A stretch of DNA of 13,510 nt from Pseudomonadota bacterium (GCA_019348095.1 JAHWKC010000032.1:1-13510); one strand, 5' to 3'. Counted from the first letter of the stretch, positions 6,504 through 13,510 are shown. Made by a program: numbers and translations. Notes: generated by a model from the sequence alone, not told the origin.

Positions 6504-7016
6504 ATGGCCCTGTTACCGATCCTGGAGTTTCCCGATCCGCGCCTGCGCACGCAGGCCGTTGCAGTCGACCCTGCCGCGGTCACCGCGCCACGCTTCCAGC
6601 AACTGCTCGATGACATGCTGGAGACCATGTACGAGGCTCCCGGCATCGGCCTGGCCGCGAGCCAGGTCGACGTGCACCAGCGCTTCATGGTCATCGACGT
6701 GACCGAGGACAAGACCTGCCCGTTGGTGTTCATCAACCCGCAGATCACCGCGCGCGAGGGCGAGCAGGTCTACCAGGAAGGCTGCCTGTCGGTACCGGGC
6801 GTGTTCGCCGACGTCACCCGCGCCAGCCGGATCACGGTCCAGGCGATCGGCCGCGACGGCCAGCCGTTCGAGCTCGATGCCGACGGCCTGCTGGCGGTGT
6901 GCATCCAGCACGAGATGGACCACCTGATCGGCAAGCTGTTCGTCGATTACCTCTCGCCGCTCAAGCGCGAGATGGTGCGCAAGAAACTGGCGAAGGCGAA
7001 GCGTAATGCGGCGTGA
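6504..7016 (+). CDS. def: Peptide deformylase
   Basis: Removes the formyl group from the N-terminal Met of nascent proteins at the ribosome, using a metal ion (usually Fe2+). The 170-residue protein has all three signature motifs: GIGLAASQ (47-54), EGCLS with the metal-ligand Cys94 (92-96), and HEMDH (136-140) giving the two His ligands and catalytic Glu137. The C-terminus is the basic helix [13 protein letters not shown]. The start at [15 protein letters not shown] matches the family; no Shine-Dalgarno precedes it, and the open frame upstream (from 6435) is unlike any deformylase. It is followed by fmt, the enzyme doing the reverse chemistry on initiator tRNA, in the classic def-fmt-rsmB order. 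Confidence 0.97.
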   Translation: MALLPILEFPDPRLRTQAVAVDPAAVTAPRFQQLLDDMLETMYEAPGIGLAASQVDVHQRFMVIDVTEDKTCPLVFINPQITAREGEQVYQEGCLSVPGVFADVTRASRITVQAIGRDGQPFELDADGLLAVCIQHEMDHLIGKLFVDYLSPLKREMVRKKLAKAKRNAA

Positions 7017-7084
7017 GTCGGCGGCGGCGCCGCCTGTGAGGCGCACGCTGCGCGTGCTGTAAGTCGGCCGCTGCGCGCCCTGTA
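7016..7084 (+). repeat. Array of three 23-nt hairpin units between def and fmt
   Basis: Three contiguous 23-nt units at 7016-7038, 7039-7061 and 7062-7084, starting at the last base of the def stop codon. Arms sit at unit positions 5-10 and 14-19 around a 3-nt loop: GGCGGC/GCCGCC (loop GGC), GCACGC/GCGTGC (loop TGC), and GGCCGC/GCGCCC (loop TGC, one mispair). Each unit starts AGTC or AGGC and ends TGTG or TGTA. Same architecture as 3073-3141 but different stems. The rest of the gap (7085-7174) shows only a small GCGCA/TGCGC hairpin at 7130-7144 and no ribosome-binding site for fmt. Confidence 0.7.
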
Positions 7085-7174
7085 AGATGCCCATGCGCTG
7101 CGGCTTGTCTTGCCGTTGCCTTCCTCGCAGCGCACGCAGTGCGCGCCTCCCCCCTTGCCTCCTTCGCTGCCCCT

Positions 7175-8098
7175 ATGAAACTCGTGTTCGCCGGTACGCC
7201 GGACTTCGCCGTGCCGAGCCTGCGCGCGGCTGCGCAGCGCAATGAGGTCGTGGCGGTCTATACCCAGCCCGACCGCCCGGCGGGCCGCGGCCGCGGGATG
7301 ACGCCATCACCGGTCAAGCGTGCCGCGCTGGAGCTGGGCCTGCCGGTGCTGCAGCCGGACAACTTCAAGGGCGCCGAGGCGCGCGAGGCGCTGCGCGCGT
7401 TGCAGCCGGACCTGATGGTGGTGGTCGCCTATGGGCTGATTCTGCCGCAGGCGGTGCTCGATATCCCCACCCATGGCTGCTGGAACGTGCACGCCTCGCT
7501 GCTGCCGCGCTGGCGTGGCGCCGCGCCGGTGCAGCGTGCGATCCAGGCCGGCGACCGCGAGACCGGGGTGTGCCTGATGCAGATGGAGAAGGGCCTGGAC
7601 ACCGGCCCGGTGCTGCTGTCGCAGGCGCTGGCGATCGGCGCCGAGGAGACCGGCGGCCAGCTGCACGACCGCCTCGCCGCGCTCGGTGCGCAGACCCTGG
7701 CCGACGGCCTCGGGCTGCTGCGCGCCGGCCTGCGGCCGGTGGCGCAGCCGCAGCCGGCCACTGGAGTCACCTACGCGCACAAGCTCGACAAGGCCGAGGC
7801 GCGGCTGGACTGGCACCGCCCGGCGACCGAGCTGGCCCGTACCGTGCGCGCGTTCAATCCGTGGCCGATGGCCGAAGCGCTGCTCGCCGGAGAGCGCGTG
7901 CGCCTGCACGACGCGCTCGCCCTGCCGCTGGCGCAGCCAGCCGCGCCCGGCACTGTGCTGGCGGCCGGACGCGACGGCATCGACGTCGCCTGCGGCGAGG
8001 GCGCACTGCGCATCCGCGTGCTGCAGCGCGACGGCGGCCGGGCGATCACCGCCGCGGACTATCTCAACGGCCGTCGCGACCTGCAGGTGGGCGCTTAG
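7175..8098 (+). CDS. fmt: Methionyl-tRNA formyltransferase
   Basis: Transfers a formyl group from 10-formyltetrahydrofolate to Met-tRNA(fMet), producing the initiator tRNA. At 307 residues it has the normal length. The N-terminal Rossmann-like domain starts [16 protein letters not shown]; the catalytic set is [17 protein letters not shown] with Asn104, His106 and the SLLPRWRG loop (108-115), and Asp142 in [10 protein letters not shown]. The C-terminal OB-fold domain begins around residue 205 ([20 protein letters not shown]) and ends with [12 protein letters not shown]. The start at 7175 is fixed by the canonical N-terminus; no Shine-Dalgarno is visible, and a GTG at 7139 in frame would add 12 non-family residues. 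It lies 158 nt after def. Confidence 0.97.
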   Translation: MKLVFAGTPDFAVPSLRAAAQRNEVVAVYTQPDRPAGRGRGMTPSPVKRAALELGLPVLQPDNFKGAEAREALRALQPDLMVVVAYGLILPQAVLDIPTHGCWNVHASLLPRWRGAAPVQRAIQAGDRETGVCLMQMEKGLDTGPVLLSQALAIGAEETGGQLHDRLAALGAQTLADGLGLLRAGLRPVAQPQPATGVTYAHKLDKAEARLDWHRPATELARTVRAFNPWPMAEALLAGERVRLHDALALPLAQPAAPGTVLAAGRDGIDVACGEGALRIRVLQRDGGRAITAADYLNGRRDLQVGA

Positions 8099-8114
8099 GC
8101 AGCAGCCTCGGCCT

Positions 8115-8189
8115 GTAGGAGCGGCTTCAGCCGCGATCCCGAACCGGTGGGCGCACGGCCATCCCGATCGCGGCTGAAGCCGCTCCCAC
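8115..8189. repeat. GTAG/GTGG-headed REP pair (inverted), fmt-rsmB gap
   Basis: Two palindromic units in inverted orientation. The plus-strand unit (8115-8138) begins GTAG then GAGCGGCTTCAGCCGCGATC; the minus-strand unit (8189-8166) begins GTGG and continues with the same 20 bases. The shared 21 nt (8118-8138 versus 8166-8186) are perfectly complementary. Each unit is itself a hairpin, GCGGCT-TC-AGCCGC. This is the BIME-like organisation of REP sequences; in Stenotrophomonas such GTAG-headed palindromes are known as SMAG elements. The right unit ends about 9 nt before the rsmB start. Confidence 0.8.
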
Positions 8190-8198
8190 ACAGGCACA

Positions 8199-9506
8199 AT
8201 GTCGCGCATGACTCCAGCTCCCGGCGCCCAATCGCGCGCAAGCGCCGCGCGCGTGCTCGATGCGGTACTGCACCAGGGCCGCTCGCTGAAGGCCGAGCTC
8301 GCCACCGCGTTGCCGCAGGTTCCCGACCCGCGCGACCGCGCGCTGGTCGAGGCGATCTGCTTTGCGGTGCTGCGCCAGCCGCAGCGCTTCGAGGCCGCGC
8401 TCGCGGCCTGGATGCCGCGGCCGTTGCCGAAGAAGGACCGCGAGCTCCGCGCGTTGCTGTTGGCCGGGTTCGCGCAGCTCGATCCGCTCGGGCTGCCGGC
8501 GCATGCCGCGGTCGCGGCGACGGTCGAGGCCGCGCGCGTGCTCGGCCACGCCCACCACGCCGGCCTGGTCAACGCACTGCTGCGCCGCGCCCAGCGCGAG
8601 GGCCTGCCGGCCGGCAGCGCCCACGCCCACTGGCCCAAATGGCTGCGCACGCAACTGCGGCGCGACTGGCCCGATGAAGAGGCCGCGATCCTGGCCGCCA
8701 GCGAGATCGCACCGCCGCTGTGGCTGCGGGTCAATCGCCGGCGCTCCACGCGCGAGCATTACCGCGACCGGCTGCAGGGCGCGCAGTTCGAACCGGCGAT
8801 CGACCCGGCGCTGCCCGATGCGCTGCGGCTGGAACACGGCGCACCGGTGGCGAGTCTGCCCGGCTTCGCGGTCGGCGCGGTGTCGGTGCAGGACGGCGCC
8901 GCGCAGCTGGTCGCCGACGCGCTGGCCCCCGCGCCGGGCGCGCGCGTGCTCGATGCCTGCGTTGCGCCGGGCGGCAAGGCCGCGCACCTACTGGAACGCG
9001 ATGCCACCCTGCCGCTGACCGCGATCGACGTCGATCCCAGGCGCCTGGCCAGCGTGCGCGCCGGCTTCACCCGTTTGGGCATCGGCCAGCACACCCGGTT
9101 TTTCGCGATGGACGCCGCCGACGTGCCGCGCTGGTGGGACGGCGTGCCGTTCGATGCGGTGTTGCTGGACGCGCCGTGTACCGCCACCGGCATCGTGCGC
9201 CGGCAGCCGGACGTGCTGCTGCGCCGGCGCGACTCCGACCTGATCGCGCTGGTCGCGGTGCAGGCGAGGCTGCTCGATGCGCTGTGGACGACGCTCGCGA
9301 GTGGCGGCGTGCTGTTGTACGCGACGTGCTCGATCCTCAAGGCCGAGAACCAAACCCAGATCGAGGCGTTCCTGGCGCGCACCCCCGATGCGGCCGCCGA
9401 GCCGCTGGACGAACGCTTTGGCCGGATCAGCGGCCAGGGCCGGCAGCGACTGCCCGGCGAGGACGGCATGGACGGGTTCTTCTACGCGCGGCTGCGCAAG
9501 ACCTGA
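8199..9506 (+). CDS. rsmB: 16S rRNA (cytosine-967-C5)-methyltransferase RsmB
   Basis: Methylates C967 of 16S rRNA with S-adenosylmethionine. The 435-residue protein has the N-terminal NusB-like RNA-binding domain (about 12-140, [14 protein letters not shown] ... [11 protein letters not shown]), a linker (WLRVNRRR), and the Rossmann methyltransferase domain. SAM motif I is [10 protein letters not shown] (251-260; most relatives have CAAPGGK), with the acidic ribose ligand in AIDVDPRR (about 277). Motif IV is [16 protein letters not shown] with Cys327, and motif VI ATCS carries the catalytic nucleophile Cys377. The ending [12 protein letters not shown] is typical. The ATG at 8199 or the ATG at 8208 could be used; no Shine-Dalgarno is seen because the REP hairpin lies directly upstream. 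Last gene of the def-fmt-rsmB run. Confidence 0.96.
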   Translation: MSRMTPAPGAQSRASAARVLDAVLHQGRSLKAELATALPQVPDPRDRALVEAICFAVLRQPQRFEAALAAWMPRPLPKKDRELRALLLAGFAQLDPLGLPAHAAVAATVEAARVLGHAHHAGLVNALLRRAQREGLPAGSAHAHWPKWLRTQLRRDWPDEEAAILAASEIAPPLWLRVNRRRSTREHYRDRLQGAQFEPAIDPALPDALRLEHGAPVASLPGFAVGAVSVQDGAAQLVADALAPAPGARVLDACVAPGGKAAHLLERDATLPLTAIDVDPRRLASVRAGFTRLGIGQHTRFFAMDAADVPRWWDGVPFDAVLLDAPCTATGIVRRQPDVLLRRRDSDLIALVAVQARLLDALWTTLASGGVLLYATCSILKAENQTQIEAFLARTPDAAAEPLDERFGRISGQGRQRLPGEDGMDGFFYARLRKT

Positions 9507-9525
9507 GCGCGACTGGCATGGCGTT

Positions 9526-9592
9526 GTAGGAGCGGGCCATGCCCGCGACCGACATGCGCAGGAAAGCGATCGCGGGCATGGCCCGCTCCTAC
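9526..9592. repeat. GTAG-headed REP pair between convergent rsmB and glycosyltransferase genes
   Basis: A perfect 23-nt inverted repeat (9526-9548 versus 9570-9592). Each arm starts GTAG (read 5' to 3' on its own strand) and contains the hairpin GCGGGC-CAT-GCCCGC. The stem differs from the REP pairs at 8115 and 11338, so it is a separate class. It lies 19 nt past the rsmB stop and 13 nt past the stop of the convergent gene, where it could act as a bidirectional transcript end, though there is no T-tract. Confidence 0.8.
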
Positions 9593-9605
9593 CAATCGGC
9601 GCGCG

Positions 9606-10403
9606 CTATTCGCGGTGGTCTGCGTCTTGCCGCGCCTGCTGCTGCAGCAGCCACAGGCGGATCGTCTTCTGCCGCGCGGTGTATGCGGTGACATACGCGT
9701 AGATCAGCCCCGGCCAGCCGTCGCGGAATCCGCCACGCAGCAGGTAGCCGCGCCAGAACCGCCACGCCGGTGCCAGCACCAGCTTGCCCAGCGTCGCGCG
9801 CTTCCCGCGCGCATGGGCGTGCTCGGCCATCATCTGCGAGTACTGCCGGCCCTTGGCGAGCTGGTGCTCGAACGAGCGGAACGGCAGGTGCAGCAGGTCG
9901 CCGTCGAGGGTCGCGACCGCGCCATCGACGCTCGCGCTCTCGTGGATCTCGCGCTCGCCGCGCCAGCCGCCACGGCGGCGGTCGAACAGCCGCAGCTTGC
10001 GGTCGGGATAGGCGTTGCCGTGGCGCAGGAAGCGGCCGAAGTACTGCGACAGCCGCGCGCAGCGGTAGCCGGCATGGCCATCGAAGCCGCCGGCCCGCAT
10101 CGACTCTATCGATGCACGCAGTTCCGGACTGACGCGCTCGTCGGCGTCCAGGCTCAGGATCCAGTCGTGCGAGGCCTGCTCGACCGCGAACTGCTTCTGG
10201 CTGCGGAAGCCGTCGAACGGCCGGACCAGCACCCGCGCGCCGGCGGCTTCGGCGCGCGCGCGGGTGTCGTCGGTGGAGCCGGAATCCACCACCAGGATCT
10301 CATCGCAAAACGCCAGCGACGCCAGGCAGTCGTCGATCCGGTCGGCCTCGTTGTAGGTGATCACCGTGGCCGAGATCGGCGGACGGGCAGGGGCGTGGCT
10401 CAT
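9606..10403 (-). CDS. Family 2 glycosyltransferase, WaaE/KdtX-like (LPS core)
   Basis: A GT-A fold inverting glycosyltransferase, 265 residues. The nucleotide-binding start is SATVITYNEADRIDDCLASL; VVDSGSTDDT (38-47) and LDADER with the DxD metal site Asp86/Asp88 follow. The middle part (YPDRKLRLFDRRRGGWRGEREIHES, then HLPFRSFEHQLAKGRQY) is characteristic of the WaaE/KdtX branch, which adds a glucose to the inner core of lipopolysaccharide in enterobacteria. The exact sugar and acceptor here are unknown. There is a short amphipathic C-terminal region (WRFWRGYLLRGGFRDGWPGLIYAYVTAYTA) that may associate with the membrane. I chose the ATG at 10403; a GTG at 10439 in frame would add 12 residues, and neither has a clear Shine-Dalgarno. 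It is divergent from another family 2 glycosyltransferase. Confidence 0.88.
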   Translation of the reverse strand: MSHAPARPPISATVITYNEADRIDDCLASLAFCDEILVVDSGSTDDTRARAEAAGARVLVRPFDGFRSQKQFAVEQASHDWILSLDADERVSPELRASIESMRAGGFDGHAGYRCARLSQYFGRFLRHGNAYPDRKLRLFDRRRGGWRGEREIHESASVDGAVATLDGDLLHLPFRSFEHQLAKGRQYSQMMAEHAHARGKRATLGKLVLAPAWRFWRGYLLRGGFRDGWPGLIYAYVTAYTARQKTIRLWLLQQQARQDADHRE

Positions 10404-10503
10404 GCGGGCTCGGGCGGTGGCGGGCGGTCGCCGGTACACGGTTCAGCCGCGGCTGGCGTGGACACAGGGTAACCTTGCGCCTGCCTCCACCGCAGCACCG
10501 CCC
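10404..10503. other. Divergent intergenic region between two glycosyltransferase genes
   Basis: 100 nt with promoters presumably for both genes. Visible items are a 12-bp palindrome CAGCCGCGGCTG (10444-10455), a possible operator, and GGTAACCTTG (10469-10478), whose TAACCT could serve as a plus-strand -10, without a convincing -35. No ribosome-binding site stands out for either start. Confidence 0.3.
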
Positions 10504-11341
10504 ATGCCCCAGCCGCCTGTCGCCAGCGTCGTGTTCACCACCTACAACCAGCCCGACTGGCTGGAGAAGGTGCTGATCGGATTCGGCGCGCAGGACCGGC
10601 ACGATTTCGAGGTGCTGGTGGCCGACGATGGCAGCGGCGAGGACACCCGCGCGCGTGTGGAGGCCTTGCGCGCGCAATGCCGGCGTGCCCTGGGGGCACC
10701 TGTGGCAGGCCGACGACGGCTTCCGCAAGTGCGAGGCGATGAACATGGCGATCGGCGCCAGCGCCTCGGACTACCTGATCTTCACCGATGGCGACTGCAT
10801 CCCGCGCGCCGATTTCGTCTCCACCCACCTGCGCCTGCGCGAGCCCGGCCGGTTCCTGTCGGGCGGCTATCACAAGCTGCCGATGGACACGAGCCGCGCG
10901 ATCACCGCCGAGGACATCCGCGCGCAACGCTGCTTCGACGCACGCTGGCTGCGCGCGCACGGCCTGCGCGCCTCGCACCGCGACCTCAAGCTCACCGCTG
11001 GGCCGTTGGCGAGCCGCGTGCTGGACCTGCTGAGCCCGGCGCGGGCGAGCTGGAACGGCCATAACGCCTCGGGCTGGAAGCGCGACATGCTCGCGATCAA
11101 TGGTTTCGACGAGCGCATGCGCTACGGCGGCCAGGACCGCGAGTTCGGCGAGCGGCTGGAGAACGCCGGCATCCGCGGCAAGCGCATCCGCTACCGCGCG
11201 GTCGTGGTGCACCTGGACCACAAGCGCGGCTACGCGACGGCCGAGAGCATCGCGTTCAACCGCGCGCTGCGCGCCGACACGCGCAGCAGCGGCCGCAGCT
11301 GGACCGAGTTCGGGATCGAGAAATCCGCCACGCCGCTGTAG
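10504..11341 (+). pseudogene. Family 2 glycosyltransferase, interrupted by a frameshift near 10678
   Basis: The protein must be read in two frames. Frame one, from ATG 10504, gives VASVVFTTYNQPDWLEKVL, FEVLVADDGSGEDTRARVEALRAQ (to residue 58, base 10677). The next frame (+1), from 10679, continues AGVPWGHLWQADDGFRKCEAMN, YLIFTDGDCIPRADFVSTHL (DxD-type metal site Asp95/Asp97 of the joined protein) and ends with the family's C-terminal part WNGHNASGWKRDMLAINGFDERM, GGQDREFGERLENAGI. Joined, it is about 278 residues, a normal length, with no missing motif, so one extra base (or two missing) at 10678 or nearby is the whole defect. Without correction the first frame gives an aberrant product running to 11064; a later start in the second frame (10628) lacks the nucleotide-binding N-terminus. 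It could be a true recent pseudogene or a sequencing error. Its stop TAG is part of the following REP element. Confidence 0.85.
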
Positions 11342-11403
11342 AGCCGAGCTTGCTCGGCGGCCGTTGCACCAGGCCGGGCGCAGCCGAGCAAGCCCGGCTC
11401 TAC
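11338..11403. repeat. GTAG-headed REP pair between convergent glycosyltransferase and PH-domain genes
   Basis: Inverted arms at 11338-11358 and 11383-11403, complementary at 20 of 21 positions. Each begins GTAG (GTAGAGCC...) on its own strand; the left arm forms the hairpin GCCGAGC-TT-GCTCGGC. This is a third stem class. The left arm overlaps the last codons of the glycosyltransferase gene, and the right arm ends 5 nt before the stop of the PH-domain gene. Confidence 0.8.
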
Positions 11404-11408
11404 GGTCA

Positions 11409-12974
11409 TCACCAGCGCAGCGGTCGCCGCGCCAGCTCGCCCGACAAGCGCTCGTAGATCGCACGCGCCTGCTCATGCGGCACCAGGCGGATCCGCAGCG
11501 GCGGCGACATCGCGCCGGCGCCTGCGGTGTCGAGCCACAGCGTCGCGGTACCGCAGCGGCGGTCCAGCGGCGAGCGGGTGAGGTGCAGCGCCTGCAGCTT
11601 GTCGATCTCGGCAAAACGCCAGTGCCGGCGCCACCAGCCCTCGCGCACCGCGACCAGTTCCTCGCCCAGCGCGTAGCCCGCGCGCCGCGCGTGCTGGCGC
11701 GCCTTGTAGGCCGACCACGGCAGCCACAGCAGAAGCAGCAGGCCCCAGGCGCCGAAGCGCCAGCTCAGCGCCAGCGTGAACACCCCCAGCCACAGTGCGC
11801 CGGGTACGAACAGCCGCCAGAACGCCGCGCGCGGCAGCGGCTGCCATTGCAGCTGCGCCCAGCCGGCGTGCGGCAGCAGGTGGCCGATCAAGGCCTCGCA
11901 TGCCGCCGGCGTGCCGATCGGGGCCAGCTCGCGCAGGGCGCGCTGCTGGTTCTGGTTTTCCGATACCGCGGTGTCGACCTCCAGGCTGCGCCGCTTGAAC
12001 AGCCGGTGGATCACGCCCTCGCTCAGCGTCCACGACTGGATCCGCCGGCGCGAGGCGCTGGTGCGCCAGCGCGCGAGCAGGCCGCGCTCGACCGTCAGCC
12101 GCCGGCCGTGCTCGCTGAGCCGGAAGCCGTAGTACTGCAGCAGCGCCAGCAGCACCGAGAACAGCCGCAGTGCCATCACGAACAGCGCGACCAGGCTGGT
12201 CGCGGCGATCGCGTACTCGGCCAGCTCGAACTCGCGCTGGTCGGCCCAGCCGAACATCGCGCCGCCCCATTGCTCGAACAGGTTCGGGATCAGGCGCGGG
12301 CTGAATTGCGACAGGCCGGCGAACACCGCGCCGACCACGATCAGGCCGCGGTTGGAGATCAGCCCGAGCTTCAACACCTCCAGCGGCGGCAATTCGAGCA
12401 GCGGCGCACTGTCCTCGGTGGCCGTGCTGACGCCGACCGCCGCGGCTTGCCCGCGCTGGCGCACCAGGGTTTCCAGCGCGAGCGCATCGGCCAGTTTCAG
12501 CACGCGCATCTCGGCCTCGGGCTTCTGCCCGCCGGCCGATTCCAGCCGCACCTCGGCAACGTTGAATACCCGGTGCAGCACCGATTGCTGCAGCGCGACG
12601 TTGTGGATGCGGGCGAACGGGATCACCCGCAGGCTGCGCTCTAGCAGGCCCTGCCGCACCACCAGCGCGTCGCCGAGCACGCCGTAGCGGTAGGTGAAGT
12701 ACTGCCACAGCGACAGCAGCACCAGCACGCCGATGCCGATCAGCGGCCACAGCTCGCTCCAGCCGTTGCCGTCGGAGCTGCCGCGGCCGAACACGAACAG
12801 CGCGACCAGCGGCACCACGAACTGCTTGAGCTGGGCGAGTAGCACGAACAGCCACGACATCGGATGCAGCCGGTGTTCGGCGTCGGCGGCGCTGACCTCC
12901 GGGGCCGCGCCCGCGCCGGTCGGGTCGCTTTCGGCCGCAGCGGTTCCTTCCTCGGGCGTGGGCTCAGAACTCAT
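11409..12974 (-). CDS. Membrane protein with three bacterial PH domains, YdbT-like
   Basis: A 521-residue integral membrane protein of the YdbT/DUF304 (bPH_2) type. It has an acidic cytosolic N-terminus (1-37). Membrane pairs lie at about 41-62 and 77-92, about 209-222 and 255-280, and 386-403 and 409-421, each followed by a PH-like domain: about 95-172 (YGVLGDALVVRQGLLERSLRVIPFARIHNVALQQS), 282-345 (YGFRLSEHGRRLTVERGLLARW, RRRIQSWTLSEG) and 432-512 (AGYALGEELVAVREGWWRRHWRFAEIDKLQALHLTRSPLDRR). The repeated pattern of VxxGLxxR, then a basic IxxxxLxxS-type turn is the family signature. In Bacillus subtilis ydbST lies in the sigmaW stress regulon and has been linked to resistance against membrane-active bacteriocins; the role here is unknown. 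Its ATG overlaps the preceding gene by 11 nt, implying translational coupling. Confidence 0.88.
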   Translation of the reverse strand: MSSEPTPEEGTAAAESDPTGAGAAPEVSAADAEHRLHPMSWLFVLLAQLKQFVVPLVALFVFGRGSSDGNGWSELWPLIGIGVLVLLSLWQYFTYRYGVLGDALVVRQGLLERSLRVIPFARIHNVALQQSVLHRVFNVAEVRLESAGGQKPEAEMRVLKLADALALETLVRQRGQAAAVGVSTATEDSAPLLELPPLEVLKLGLISNRGLIVVGAVFAGLSQFSPRLIPNLFEQWGGAMFGWADQREFELAEYAIAATSLVALFVMALRLFSVLLALLQYYGFRLSEHGRRLTVERGLLARWRTSASRRRIQSWTLSEGVIHRLFKRRSLEVDTAVSENQNQQRALRELAPIGTPAACEALIGHLLPHAGWAQLQWQPLPRAAFWRLFVPGALWLGVFTLALSWRFGAWGLLLLLWLPWSAYKARQHARRAGYALGEELVAVREGWWRRHWRFAEIDKLQALHLTRSPLDRRCGTATLWLDTAGAGAMSPPLRIRLVPHEQARAIYERLSGELARRPLRW

Positions 12975-13510
12975 CGCGGTCGATCTGGCGCGCGAGGCGG
13001 TCGCGCAGGTGCTCGGCGTCGTCGACGTCCAGGTGCGGCACCGTCACCGCGCTGTGGCGGGTGCCGGCGGTGTGCACGACCAGGGTCGACAGCCGGCGCC
13101 GGCGTTGCCACGGCCCGCGCTTGATGTCGAGGTGCTGCACGCGCGTTGCCGGCACCCGGGTTTCCTGCCGCCACAGCTTGCCGCTGCGCACCGCCAGGCC
13201 GTCGCTGTCATGCGTCCACAGCGTGTAGCGGTAGCGCTTGGCGCCCCACCACAGTCCGAACGCCGCACCCAGCAGCAGCCCGAGCCCTGCGCCCAGCAGC
13301 ATGCCCGAGCCGCCGATCGCAGCGTCCAGCGGCAGCGCGCGCGCCAGCAGCGGGAACACCACGCCGCCGCCGACCGCAAGCACGATGATCATCGGCGCCG
13401 CGGTACCGACCACGAACAACGCGCGGGCGCGCGCCGGCAGGGCCTGCCACTGCCGCGGTTCGGGCGCCGGTGCGTGCGACGGCGGCTGCGGCAGTTCGGG
13501 TGAAAGGGCT
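12964..13510 (-). CDS. PH-domain membrane protein, YdbS-like (N-terminus outside window)
   Basis: The frame is open to the end of the window, so the gene starts beyond 13510; the visible part reads SPELPQPPSHAPAPEPRQWQ before the membrane region. A TTG at 13419 would be an internal codon. Two hydrophobic segments (LFVVGTAAPMIIVLAVGGGV and GMLLGAGLGLLLGAAFGLWW) precede one bPH_2 domain: YRYTLWTHDSDGLAVRSGKL, WRQETRVPATRVQHLDIKRG, TLVVHTAGTRHSAVTVPHLD, and an ending DDAEHLRDRLARQI. This is the standard YdbS layout, and the YdbT-like gene overlaps its stop, so the two likely form a complex in the inner membrane. About 182 residues are visible; full YdbS-like proteins are usually a little shorter or similar, so little should be missing. 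Confidence 0.87.
   Translation of the reverse strand, partial: ALSPELPQPPSHAPAPEPRQWQALPARARALFVVGTAAPMIIVLAVGGGVVFPLLARALPLDAAIGGSGMLLGAGLGLLLGAAFGLWWGAKRYRYTLWTHDSDGLAVRSGKLWRQETRVPATRVQHLDIKRGPWQRRRRLSTLVVHTAGTRHSAVTVPHLDVDDAEHLRDRLARQIDRDEF

Noticed and set aside
7016..7084. CRISPR array
   Set aside because: Period of 23 nt is contiguous with no unique spacers, the hairpin arms vary between units and there are no cas genes. Same for 3073-3141.
7139..7174. GTG at 7139 as the fmt start
   Set aside because: It adds 12 residues not found in the family, and the canonical [16 protein letters not shown] begins at 7175.
7307..8749. Minus-strand open frame of 480 codons across fmt and rsmB
   Set aside because: It spans two well-supported genes and the REP pair on the other strand, has no family resemblance and is explained by GC-rich codon third positions.
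10660..10700. Programmed +1 frameshift in the glycosyltransferase gene
   Set aside because: No stop codon or upstream Shine-Dalgarno-like stimulator at the shift site as in prfB, and family 2 glycosyltransferases are not known for recoding; mutation or sequencing error is simpler.
11100..12644. Long plus-strand open frame of 514 codons opposite the PH-domain gene
   Set aside because: It is antisense to a gene with clear membrane and PH-domain features; composition is Arg/Ala/Gln-rich with no recognisable domain, the usual shadow frame in high-GC DNA.
13419..13419. TTG at 13419 as the start of the YdbS-like gene
   Set aside because: The frame stays open and plausible (Pro-rich then WQALPARARALF) to the window edge; the gene more likely starts outside.

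Overview
The window looks like chromosomal DNA of a high-GC gammaproteobacterium, most likely Xanthomonadaceae/Lysobacteraceae (Lysobacter, Luteimonas or Stenotrophomonas-like). This rests on three things: the housekeeping layout (LysM protein-dprA-smg divergent from def-fmt-rsmB), the type of the flagellar and type II secretion proteins, and above all the extragenic elements (GTAG-headed hairpin pairs and heptameric G/C-rich repeats), which I know as typical of this group. The assignment is inference; there is no rRNA or other marker here.

Layout. (1) 1-2169, plus strand: 3' part of flhA (flagellar export gate), a 162-nt repeat-bearing gap, then flhF, which stops being FlhF after about residue 245. 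(2) At about 2168-2178 the flagellar sequence butts directly onto the 3' part of gspH on the other strand. Both genes are cut at the same point and neither operon continues, so this is a genomic rearrangement breakpoint or an assembly misjoin. (3) 2170-6269, minus strand, in transcription order: a LysM protein, dprA, smg, gspG, gspH. (4) 6270-6503: divergent promoter region. (5) 6504-9506, plus strand: def, fmt, rsmB (N-terminal formyl-group chemistry and 16S rRNA m5C methylation). (6) 9606-11341: two divergent family-2 glycosyltransferase genes, probably for cell-surface sugars; the plus-strand one carries a one-step frameshift near 10678. (7) 11409-13510, minus strand: a YdbS/YdbT-like pair of membrane proteins with bacterial PH domains; the first is cut by the window edge and overlaps the second by 11 nt.

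The protein-coding content is mostly conserved housekeeping. The more unusual content is between genes. Two gaps (smg-gspG and def-fmt) hold tandem arrays of 23-nt units, each a hairpin in fixed register whose stem sequence changes from unit to unit while pairing is largely kept. Three other gaps (fmt-rsmB, rsmB-glycosyltransferase, glycosyltransferase-PH gene) each hold one inverted pair of GTAG/GTGG-headed palindromes, of three different sequence classes. Two gaps hold heptameric repeats. Nothing resembling a complete novel defence or mobile system is visible, and no transposase, RAYT, integrase, tRNA or CRISPR was seen.
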